From: Bacteroidales bacterium
GTDB lineage: Bacteria; Bacteroidota; Bacteroidia; Bacteroidales; UBA7960
Direction: 5' to 3'
Length of the DNA stretch: 7,679 nt
Assembly: GCA_003560215.1 (NCBI GenBank)
Contig: PWIY01000012.1
Span: 1-7,679 of the forward strand
Position 1 is the stretch's first letter; every line of letters begins with the position of its first letter. The position numbers and the translations under genes are program-made. Below are positions 1-4,824 of the stretch, piece after piece. The notes beneath the pieces are model-generated. The model was not told where the DNA came from and did not search any database. It saw only the letters and a list, made by a program, of their open reading frames with translations.

Positions 1-485
1 GCCTCATTGGCCAGGGAATCGCTGCCAATGACGTCTGCATCGCACTGAAAGAACTCCCTGTAACGACCTTTCTGGGGCCGGTCAGCACGCCATACGGGCT
101 GAATCTGATAACGTTTAAAGGGAAAGGTAATCTCATTCTGATGCTGCACCACATATCGCGCAAACGGCACTGTCAGATCGTACCGCAGGGCTTTTTCGCA
201 AATTTTTGCGGATAGCGGTCCCGGATCTTTTGACTGCCACAGGGAATCAGGAACTTTTCCGGCAAAATCACCTGAATTCAAAATACGAAAAATCAGGCGG
301 TCACCTTCTTCACCGTACTTGCCCATCAGCGTCGACAGGTTCTCCATGGCAGGAGTTTCGATGGGCCTGAACCCATGCTTTCGGTATACAGCCTTAATGG
401 TTTCGAATATATAATCCCGCCGGGCAATCTCAACGGGGTTAAAATCCCTGGTTCCTTTGGGTATTCCCGGTTTTTCTTTTCCCAT
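1..485 (-). CDS. hisS: Histidyl-tRNA synthetase, N-terminal part (cut by window edge)
   Basis: Class II aminoacyl-tRNA synthetase that charges tRNA-His in the cytoplasm, using ATP and histidine. Reading the minus strand from the ATG at 485 gives 161 complete codons beginning MGKEKPGIPKGTRDFNP. The GTRDF block near residues 11-15 is typical of HisS. Motif 1 is around PIETP (41-45), and RYDLTVPFARY (101-111) is a HisS signature. Motif 2 runs from about 122 to 151, with VWRADRP followed by RYREFFQCDAD, the arginine-containing loop that contacts ATP and the acceptor end. The catalytic remainder and the anticodon-binding domain lie outside the window. The start is supported by the conserved lead-in to GTRDF and by a -7-like element 24 bp upstream. 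It is divergent from the NYN gene. Identity is firm; I see no frameshift in the visible part. Confidence 0.96.
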   Translation of the reverse strand, partial: MGKEKPGIPKGTRDFNPVEIARRDYIFETIKAVYRKHGFRPIETPAMENLSTLMGKYGEEGDRLIFRILNSGDFAGKVPDSLWQSKDPGPLSAKICEKALRYDLTVPFARYVVQHQNEITFPFKRYQIQPVWRADRPQKGRYREFFQCDADVIGSDSLANE

Positions 486-508
486 ATTGAAAAATATTTA
501 GAAGGCTA

Positions 509-516
509 CAAAATTA
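509..516 (-). promoter_or_regulatory. Putative -7 element of the hisS promoter
   Basis: On the minus strand this reads TAATTTTG, a full match to the Bacteroidota -7 consensus TAnnTTTG. It lies 24 bp upstream of the hisS ATG, which implies a very short leader. The -33 region shows only a weak TTTAG about 19 bp upstream (540-536), so the assignment rests on the -7 match and its position. Confidence 0.4.
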
Positions 517-714
517 AGCCCTTTTAACAAATATGCTAAACCCGCTGAATAAAATCCATAAAAGCATTTTTTATTTCCATATTTTGTTTAGATTTGCAAG
601 ACACAAATAGCTCTTTTAAGCTACAAGTCTCTGTCTTTAAAAACATTTTTTTTAGTCCAGTATTTATTTTTATTAGATTAACAAAAATTTAACAAATAAT
701 CCATCAACAAAAGA

Positions 715-728
715 TTGTCTAAAGACAA
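715..728. repeat. Short inverted repeat upstream of the NYN gene
   Basis: TTGTCT (715-720) and AGACAA (723-728) form a perfect 6-bp dyad with a 2-bp centre. It ends 21 bp before the predicted -7 element at 750. That is a usual place for an operator, but short dyads also occur by chance in AT-rich DNA. Confidence 0.35.
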
Positions 729-749
729 AACAACCCCCTTTATTGAAAA

Positions 750-757
750 TATATTTG
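750..757 (+). promoter_or_regulatory. Putative -7 element of the NYN-CSD gene promoter
   Basis: TATATTTG matches the Bacteroidota -7 consensus TAnnTTTG and ends 19 bp before the ATG at 777, predicting a leader of only about a dozen bases. No TTTG stands at the expected -33 distance; the nearest upstream TTG (715-717) is about 32 bp away, which is too far. Confidence 0.45.
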
Positions 758-776
758 TTTTTATACCATAGAATCA

Positions 777-1676
777 ATGACTGAAGGAAAACCCCAAAAA
801 CTGACAAGGATAGGTGTATTCTATGATGGCAATTATTTTCTGCATGTGAGCAATTATTATAATTATGTGCACTCCAGGCAAAAAAGGCTCAGTATTGCAG
901 GATTACATGCATTTATCCGACAAAAGGTGGCAAATGAGGAATCTGCCAGGGCAGAACTTTGCCGTATTACGGATGCCCATTATTTCAGGGGCAGAATCAG
1001 TGCCCAGGACGCAGCCCAGCGTGGCAATCAATTGTACTACGAGAGGGTGTTTGATGACATTCTGATGTCTGAGGGCCTTGTCACCCATTATTTTCCCATT
1101 AAAAGTTTCCACGGGAAGCGGGAAGAGAAGAACGTGGACGTTTATCTTGCGCTGGAGGCTTATGACATGGCTATTTCCGGCAAAATGGATGTGCTTGTGC
1201 TGATTGCTTCTGATGGTGATTTTGTTCCGCTGATACGTAAACTGAACGCAATGGGGATCAGGGTAATGTTGCTGTGCTGGGACTTTGACTTCACCAACGA
1301 CGAAGGACAGAAAGTCATCACACGTACTTCACAGGGGCTCTTAAGAGAGGTTACTTATCCTGTAAAAATGCATGACCTTATCGAGAGTCAGAACGGGACA
1401 ACCGACCCCGTCCTGATCAATCTGTTTGTTCAGGATGAGTCAGGATCCGGTAACAAGTCCCAACCAGAAGATGATGAAGTGCATGTCGGTGATGTACTCA
1501 GTCTGAAAAACGGGTACGGATTCATCAGTTACCCCAATAACAATTTGTTTTTCCATTATACCGATCTGATCAATGTGGATTTCACCGACCTGCTGGTTGG
1601 TGATACGGTTGAATTTACCATTGAGAGAAAATACAACGGTCAGGATGTGGCAAAAACCGTAAAAAAGATCCGGTAA
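777..1676 (+). CDS. NYN (LabA/DUF88-type) nuclease domain with C-terminal cold-shock domain
   Basis: Predicted cytoplasmic RNA-processing protein of 299 residues. Residues about 11-195 form a NYN domain, a PIN-like metal-dependent ribonuclease fold. The acidic residues expected for metal binding are visible: D17 in FYDGN, D121 in KNVDVYLALEAYD, and D146 and D148 in SDGDF, followed by the strand IRVMLL. A charged, low-complexity linker (about 200-235) leads to a small beta domain at 236-299. There GYGFI (246-250) and LFFHY (257-261) resemble the RNP1 and RNP2 nucleic-acid-binding motifs of cold-shock proteins, followed by the usual VGDTVEF and a lysine-rich end. The nuclease activity is inferred from the fold; substrate and biological role are not shown. 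The gene is monocistronic, divergent from hisS and convergent with rtcB, 17 bp away. The ATG at 777 is the first start of the frame and leaves the first NYN strand intact. Confidence 0.88.
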   Translation: MTEGKPQKLTRIGVFYDGNYFLHVSNYYNYVHSRQKRLSIAGLHAFIRQKVANEESARAELCRITDAHYFRGRISAQDAAQRGNQLYYERVFDDILMSEGLVTHYFPIKSFHGKREEKNVDVYLALEAYDMAISGKMDVLVLIASDGDFVPLIRKLNAMGIRVMLLCWDFDFTNDEGQKVITRTSQGLLREVTYPVKMHDLIESQNGTTDPVLINLFVQDESGSGNKSQPEDDEVHVGDVLSLKNGYGFISYPNNNLFFHYTDLINVDFTDLLVGDTVEFTIERKYNGQDVAKTVKKIR

Positions 1677-1696
1677 GTAATCCGGGTTATCTTTTA
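1661..1696. terminator. Candidate bidirectional terminator between the NYN gene and rtcB
   Basis: AAAAGAT plus CCGG (1663-1673) can pair with CCGG (1682-1685) and ATCTTTT (1689-1695). This leaves an 8-base loop (1674-1681) and a 3-base bulge GTT (1686-1688). The plus-strand transcript ends the stem in four Ts and the minus-strand transcript in six. Both genes' stop codons fall in the structure: the NYN TAA in the loop, and the rtcB stop at the foot of the right arm. The stem is AT-rich with only four central GC pairs, so its strength is uncertain. Confidence 0.5.
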
Positions 1697-2863
1697 TCCT
1701 TTGATCACCGCCAGCGGACTAAGCTCCACCAGAACATCCACCAGGTCGTGCTGAAGCTCCATAACCATAGATATATCCTTATATGCACTGGCAGCTTCCT
1801 CCAGGTCGCCCTGATTCCTGATGGCGTGTAACACACCTTTCTCTTCGAGTTTTCTTACCTCAGCAGCCAGATCGAGTGTACGGATGGCCTGCTTCCGCCC
1901 CATGGTTCTGCCGGCTCCGTGAGAGCAGCTATTAAAACTGTCCCGGTTCCCCTTGCCCTTCACGATATAGCTGTTGGCCCCCTGACTCCCTGGTATGATC
2001 CCGGTGGTATCCCTGTCAGCTTTGGTGGCACCTTTGCGGTGTACAACCACATCTTCACCAAAATGGCTTTCAAAAGCCGCATAGTTATGTGCAATATTGA
2101 TCATCGGCGCGGTTTTAAAACCCGGACCTGCAACCGATTCAAATACCTGGATGGTTCTGTCCATCATCAACTTACGACTTGCAAATGCAAAATCAACGCA
2201 ATAATTCATTTCACGAATATAGCGTTTGCCCTCGTTGCTGTCTACAGGCAGATAAGCCAGCTGATGAGAGCGGGGTACCGGACTTTTCCATTTTTCATTC
2301 AATTTGACCGCCAGCCTGTTGTAGTGATCCGCAACCTGTTTGCCGATGTTCCGGCTACCTGAATGGATCATGATCCATATCTGCCCGTCTGAGCCCTTCT
2401 GGATTTCAATAAAATGATTTCCTCCGCCAAGGGTTCCAATCTGTCGGGTCGCGCTCCTGTATTCACGCTCCACAACAGGCATGGATCCGCGATCGCCTGT
2501 AGCAGGCATGCGCGCAGGATCCTGGCTGTTTTTGTGATGCCGGTGACCCAGGGGGATCCGGGAACGGATGCCAGCCAGCAAATCCAGAAGCTGTTTCCTT
2601 GACAGCTCAGTGAGCGAGGTTTGAACCGCACACATCCCGCAACCAATATCCACCCCCACGGCATTGGGAACAATCACCTCACGGGTTGCCATAACCCCGC
2701 CGATGGGCATTCCAAATCCTTTATGACAATCGGGCATCAGTGCAATGTGCTTTACAGCATAGGGAAAGTTGGCCAGGTTTTTAGCCTGCGACAAAGCACC
2801 TTCTTCCACATCATCAAGCCACATCCTGATGGGTAATTTTTCGGTTTCAATGGTTTTGATCAT
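1694..2863 (-). CDS. rtcB: RtcB-family RNA ligase
   Basis: GTP- and Mn2+-dependent ligase that joins RNA 2',3'-cyclic phosphate or 3'-phosphate ends to 5'-hydroxyl ends, as in RNA repair and tRNA splicing. At 389 residues it has the usual bacterial RtcB length. The metal and nucleotide ligands of the family are visible: D72 and C75 in VGVDIGCGMC, N149 and H150 in GGGNHFIEI, H167 in MIHSGSRNIG, and H259 in NIAHNYAAFESHF. The guanylated histidine is expected to be H315 in SHGAGRTMGR. HRKGAT (275-280) and PGSQG (291-295) are also typical. No archease, PrfH or RtcA partner lies in the window. It converges on the NYN-cold-shock gene and diverges from ychF. The ATG at 2863 is preceded by a leader holding a 16-bp tandem repeat; I could not find a TAnnTTTG element for it. 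Confidence 0.95.
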   Translation of the reverse strand: MIKTIETEKLPIRMWLDDVEEGALSQAKNLANFPYAVKHIALMPDCHKGFGMPIGGVMATREVIVPNAVGVDIGCGMCAVQTSLTELSRKQLLDLLAGIRSRIPLGHRHHKNSQDPARMPATGDRGSMPVVEREYRSATRQIGTLGGGNHFIEIQKGSDGQIWIMIHSGSRNIGKQVADHYNRLAVKLNEKWKSPVPRSHQLAYLPVDSNEGKRYIREMNYCVDFAFASRKLMMDRTIQVFESVAGPGFKTAPMINIAHNYAAFESHFGEDVVVHRKGATKADRDTTGIIPGSQGANSYIVKGKGNRDSFNSCSHGAGRTMGRKQAIRTLDLAAEVRKLEEKGVLHAIRNQGDLEEAASAYKDISMVMELQHDLVDVLVELSPLAVIKG

Positions 2864-2879
2864 AAATTACCAATTGAGT

Positions 2880-2911
2880 TTTGTGATCATTAAAATTTGT
2901 GATGCTTAAAA
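2880..2911. repeat. 16-bp tandem direct repeat upstream of rtcB
   Basis: TTTGTGATCATTAAAA (2880-2895) is followed immediately by TTTGTGATGCTTAAAA (2896-2911), with 14 of 16 positions identical. The pair begins 17 bp upstream of the rtcB start codon. The two units have a period of about one and a half helical turns. Each holds a TGTGA-like half-site in the same orientation. This could be a tandem regulator site in the rtcB promoter or leader. Confidence 0.6.
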
Positions 2912-2998
2912 TACATAATTTTCACGTTTGCATGAACAGATTCTGGCAATACTTAAATTCACACACAGGCTCAGACTAAAATAACGGGGATTTATCTT

Positions 2999-3022
2999 GG
3001 TGCAAATTTGTATCTTTGCACC
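2999..3022. promoter_or_regulatory. Inverted repeat overlapping the ychF promoter
   Basis: GGTGCAAA (2999-3006) and TTTGCACC (3015-3022) are a perfect 8-bp inverted repeat around an 8-base centre. The right arm contains the end of the predicted -7 element, so a protein bound here would block the promoter. It ends 20 bp before the ychF ATG. It could be an operator, or a promoter-flanking sequence recurrent in this lineage. Confidence 0.45.
3011..3018 (+). promoter_or_regulatory. Putative -7 element of the ychF promoter
   Basis: TATCTTTG is a full match to the Bacteroidota -7 consensus and lies 24 bp before the ychF ATG. The only nearby TTG (2997-2999) is 11 bp upstream, too close for a -33 element, so the upstream half is degenerate or replaced. 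Confidence 0.5.
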
Positions 3023-3042
3023 TTCAAAAAACCTGAATCTTT

Positions 3043-4128
3043 ATGGCGTTACAATGCGGAATCGTTGGCATTGCCGGAGCCGGCAAAACAACATTGTTCA
3101 ACTCCCTGTCTCGTGGCAAAAATGCGACAGACCAAACACCGGGCCGCACCAATCTCGGACAGTTTGAGGTACCCGACCCAAGACTGGATGCAATTGCCCG
3201 GCTGGTCAAACCGGCCAAAGTGGTACCTACAACTGTGAATATCATTGACATTCCCGGACTGACCAAAGGCAGCAGCAGCATAAAGGGGGGCAACCAATTT
3301 CTGTCAGACATCAGGCAAACCGATGCCATTATCCATGTGTTGCGTTGTTTTGATGATGATACCGTACCGCATATGGAGGGAAGCATCAACCCGCTCCGCG
3401 ATAAAGAAATAATCGACCTGGAACTGGTGACCAGGGATATGGAAACCGTGGAGAAAAAGCTTGAGCGGCTCAGGAAAGTTGCAGCTGTGGGCGACAAGGA
3501 AGCCAAACACGGCACGGAGGTTTTGGGCGGTCTGATGGATCATTTTGAAAACGGACAACCTGCCCGGACTTTTGAACTCAACGAAGCCGATAAAAAGTTT
3601 ATTGATGATTGCTTCCTGCTTACCATAAAGCCGGTCATATATGTATGCAACGTGGATGAAGCCTCCGCTGCAGAGGGAAATGACCATGTGGAGTCTGTCA
3701 GGCCGGCGATCGAAGACGAGAACTGCGAATTGCTGATCATTGCAGCCCAGGCAGAGGCGGAAATTGCCAGCCTGGAAGACGAAGAAGACAGAAAGGCTTT
3801 CCTTGAGGATCTCGGACTTAAAGAGCCGGCCGTTCATAAACTGATCCGGGCAGCTTACAGGACACTGAACCTCCATACCTTTTTCACTGAGGGGCCAAAA
3901 GAAGTGAGGGCATGGACGATCCGCGCCGGAACACCGGCTCCGAAAGCAGCAGGGGTTATTCATTCCGACATGGAAAGGGGGTTCATCCGCGCAGAAGTCA
4001 AAAAAGTAAAGGACTTCATTGAACTGGGCTCAGAACAGGCCTGCAAACAAGCCGGGAAGTTCAATATAGAAGGAAAAAACTATATCGTTCGCGACGGAGA
4101 CATCTTTCATGTCCGCTTCAACGTGTGA
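3043..4128 (+). CDS. ychF: YchF/OLA1-type P-loop NTPase, divergent member
   Basis: Cytoplasmic TRAFAC-class, Obg-related NTPase associated with ribosomes; family members prefer ATP over GTP. Length, 361 residues, is normal. The P-loop is GIAGAGKT (9-16) and G3 is DIPG (69-72). The G4 position reads NVDE (203-206) instead of NKxD, the family hallmark linked to ATP use. H110 aligns with the catalytic histidine of E. coli YchF. The C-terminal TGS domain spans about 277-361 and ends in the conserved DGDIFHVRFNV. Unusually, the P-loop differs from the common GLPNVGKS, and the usual switch I stretch containing FPFCTIEPN is replaced by a stretch about three residues shorter (27-45) without a cysteine. 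It may be a lineage-specific YchF paralogue or orthologue. It is monocistronic and converges on the AHSA1-like gene 10 bp away. Confidence 0.9.
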   Translation: MALQCGIVGIAGAGKTTLFNSLSRGKNATDQTPGRTNLGQFEVPDPRLDAIARLVKPAKVVPTTVNIIDIPGLTKGSSSIKGGNQFLSDIRQTDAIIHVLRCFDDDTVPHMEGSINPLRDKEIIDLELVTRDMETVEKKLERLRKVAAVGDKEAKHGTEVLGGLMDHFENGQPARTFELNEADKKFIDDCFLLTIKPVIYVCNVDEASAAEGNDHVESVRPAIEDENCELLIIAAQAEAEIASLEDEEDRKAFLEDLGLKEPAVHKLIRAAYRTLNLHTFFTEGPKEVRAWTIRAGTPAPKAAGVIHSDMERGFIRAEVKKVKDFIELGSEQACKQAGKFNIEGKNYIVRDGDIFHVRFNV

Positions 4129-4138
4129 CGACCACCGG

Positions 4139-4519
4139 TTATTTCTCAAAAAAGTCCTTCAGGGAGTCCAGGTACGATTCATTCCACCCTTCCAGCATAT
4201 TGTCATATGCTTCCTCAGGAATTCCTGTGTGCTTAATCTTTATAAGGGTATTGGCCTTATCCGGGAAAAGCTCAATCAACACGTCGGATACATGATCCTC
4301 CCCGAAAAACCACTTCTGGCGAATGGATTTGTCGGGCTCAAAGGACACGTTTTCTCCTACAATGTTCCCGTCCAGCATCGTAAACATGGACCCGGGTTCA
4401 TCACTCATTACCGCCGGATCACCGGTCCACAGTTCAATGGTAAAGGGATTGATCAGAGCCCGGTATACCTCCTCGGGACTTGCCTTGATCCGGCGCCTCA
4501 ACATGATGGATTTTGACAT
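4139..4519 (-). CDS. AHSA1-like SRPBCC (START-fold) protein
   Basis: Small cytoplasmic protein, 126 residues from the ATG at 4519. It has the AHSA1/SRPBCC pattern: an opening beta strand followed by IKASPEEVYRALINPFTIELWTG (11-33), a central strand region with the paired glycines of EPGSMF and DGNIVGENV, the strand block TLIKIKHTGIPE, and the closing helix GWNESYLDSLKDFFEK (111-126). The fold encloses a hydrophobic pocket; bacterial members are mostly uncharacterised and no ligand can be named. A TTG at 4528 in frame would add three residues (MFA), but the ATG is the simpler choice and leaves the domain complete. It lies tail to tail with ychF and diverges from feoAB. Confidence 0.85.
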   Translation of the reverse strand: MSKSIMLRRRIKASPEEVYRALINPFTIELWTGDPAVMSDEPGSMFTMLDGNIVGENVSFEPDKSIRQKWFFGEDHVSDVLIELFPDKANTLIKIKHTGIPEEAYDNMLEGWNESYLDSLKDFFEK

Positions 4520-4611
4520 TGCAAACAATTTTCAAAATGACACAATTCTGATATCCTGCGCGCCAGGGGAAATATTGCATTCCAATTCCAATTCAAACCC
4601 TGACTAAAATT

Positions 4612-4619
4612 CAAAAATA
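4612..4619 (-). promoter_or_regulatory. Putative -7 element of the AHSA1-like gene
   Basis: On the minus strand this reads TATTTTTG, matching TAnnTTTG. It predicts a leader of roughly 85 bases before the ATG at 4519. No -33 TTTG is found at the expected distance. Confidence 0.35.
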
Positions 4620-4697
4620 CAACTTCTTTGCCATAGTTTAATACATGAAGGATTTAAGCCGGCATTACAGATTGCATCGGGCAGATGACGCGTGAAC

Positions 4698-4729
4698 CCT
4701 CCGTGATCAAACAACCAAATCACCGGAGG
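4698..4729. promoter_or_regulatory. Bulged hairpin upstream of feoAB
   Basis: CCTCCG and TGAT (4698-4707) pair with ATCA (4719-4722) and CGGAGG (4724-4729). The structure has a single bulged C at 4723 and an 11-base A/C loop. Ten base pairs including six in a GC-rich block is the strongest stem in this region. No T-run follows it directly, so it is not a simple terminator; it lies about 40 bp upstream of the predicted feoAB -7 element. Function unknown. Confidence 0.4.
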
Positions 4730-4768
4730 TACGAACAGCCCGTAGCAAACCATTTAAATGTTTTTTAT

Positions 4769-4776
4769 TACTTTTG
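4769..4776 (+). promoter_or_regulatory. Putative -7 element of the feoAB promoter
   Basis: TACTTTTG matches TAnnTTTG. Transcription would begin near 4783, giving a leader of about 40 bases before the ATG at 4825. There is no TTTG at -33; the palindrome CATTTAAATG occupies 4751-4760 instead. Confidence 0.5.
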
Positions 4777-4778
4777 CC

Positions 4779-4796
4779 TAGTTTTAATTGAATCTA
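4779..4796. promoter_or_regulatory. Operator-like dyad at the feoAB transcription start
   Basis: TAGTTTTAATTGAATCTA is symmetrical at 14 of 18 positions (TAG...CTA ends, AATT centre). It begins 2 bp after the -7 element, covering the predicted transcription start. A repressor bound here would block initiation. Iron-responsive control (Fur or DtxR type) is plausible for feo genes, but the sequence is not a textbook box for either family. Confidence 0.35.
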
Positions 4797-4824
4797 AATA
4801 AACAACCGGATCAAATACACCAAT

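Larger units (their letters stand above)
486..776. other. AT-rich divergent intergenic region (hisS / NYN gene)
   Basis: This 291-bp stretch is strongly AT-rich compared with the flanking genes and holds no convincing gene. It contains a TAnnTTTG-type -7 element for each flanking gene. It also contains a short dyad TAGCT-N6-AGCTA at 608-623 and a tight dyad TTGTCT-AA-AGACAA at 715-728. An 8-base block TGTCTTTA at 632-639 recurs inverted as TAAAGACA at 720-727, inside the second dyad. Confidence 0.6.
4520..4824. other. Divergent regulatory region (AHSA1-like gene / feoAB)
   Basis: This 305-bp stretch has no convincing gene of normal size. It holds a -7-like element for the AHSA1 gene (4612-4619 minus), a short ATTCCA-type tandem run at 4579-4596, a 16-codon open frame at 4645-4695, and a bulged hairpin at 4698-4729. 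Closer to feoAB there is the 10-bp palindrome CATTTAAATG at 4751-4760 with six Ts after it, the feoAB -7 element at 4769-4776, and a dyad at 4779-4796. The part from about 4650 to 4745 is clearly richer in GC than the AT-rich flanks. Confidence 0.55.

Noticed and set aside
1919..2362. 147-codon open frame on the plus strand within rtcB
   Set aside because: It lies wholly antisense to a well-conserved RtcB and shows no recognisable domain; it is a shadow frame.
3304..3963. 219-codon open frame on the minus strand within ychF
   Set aside because: It is antisense to conserved YchF sequence, and its residues have no coherent domain pattern.
4109..4516. 135-codon plus-strand frame opposite the AHSA1-like gene
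   Set aside because: The minus-strand frame has clear SRPBCC/AHSA1 features; this one has none and overlaps the end of ychF.
4520..4528. Upstream TTG start for the AHSA1-like protein
   Set aside because: It would add only MFA; the ATG at 4519 gives a complete domain and needs no rare start.
4579..4596. ATTCCA-type short tandem run
   Set aside because: Fewer than three imperfect copies in AT-rich DNA; too short to call a repeat element.
4698..4760. Rho-independent terminator made of the bulged hairpin or the CATTTAAATG palindrome plus T6
   Set aside because: The hairpin has no T-run directly after it, the palindrome is all AT-type pairs with no loop, and no plus-strand gene of normal size lies upstream to be terminated.
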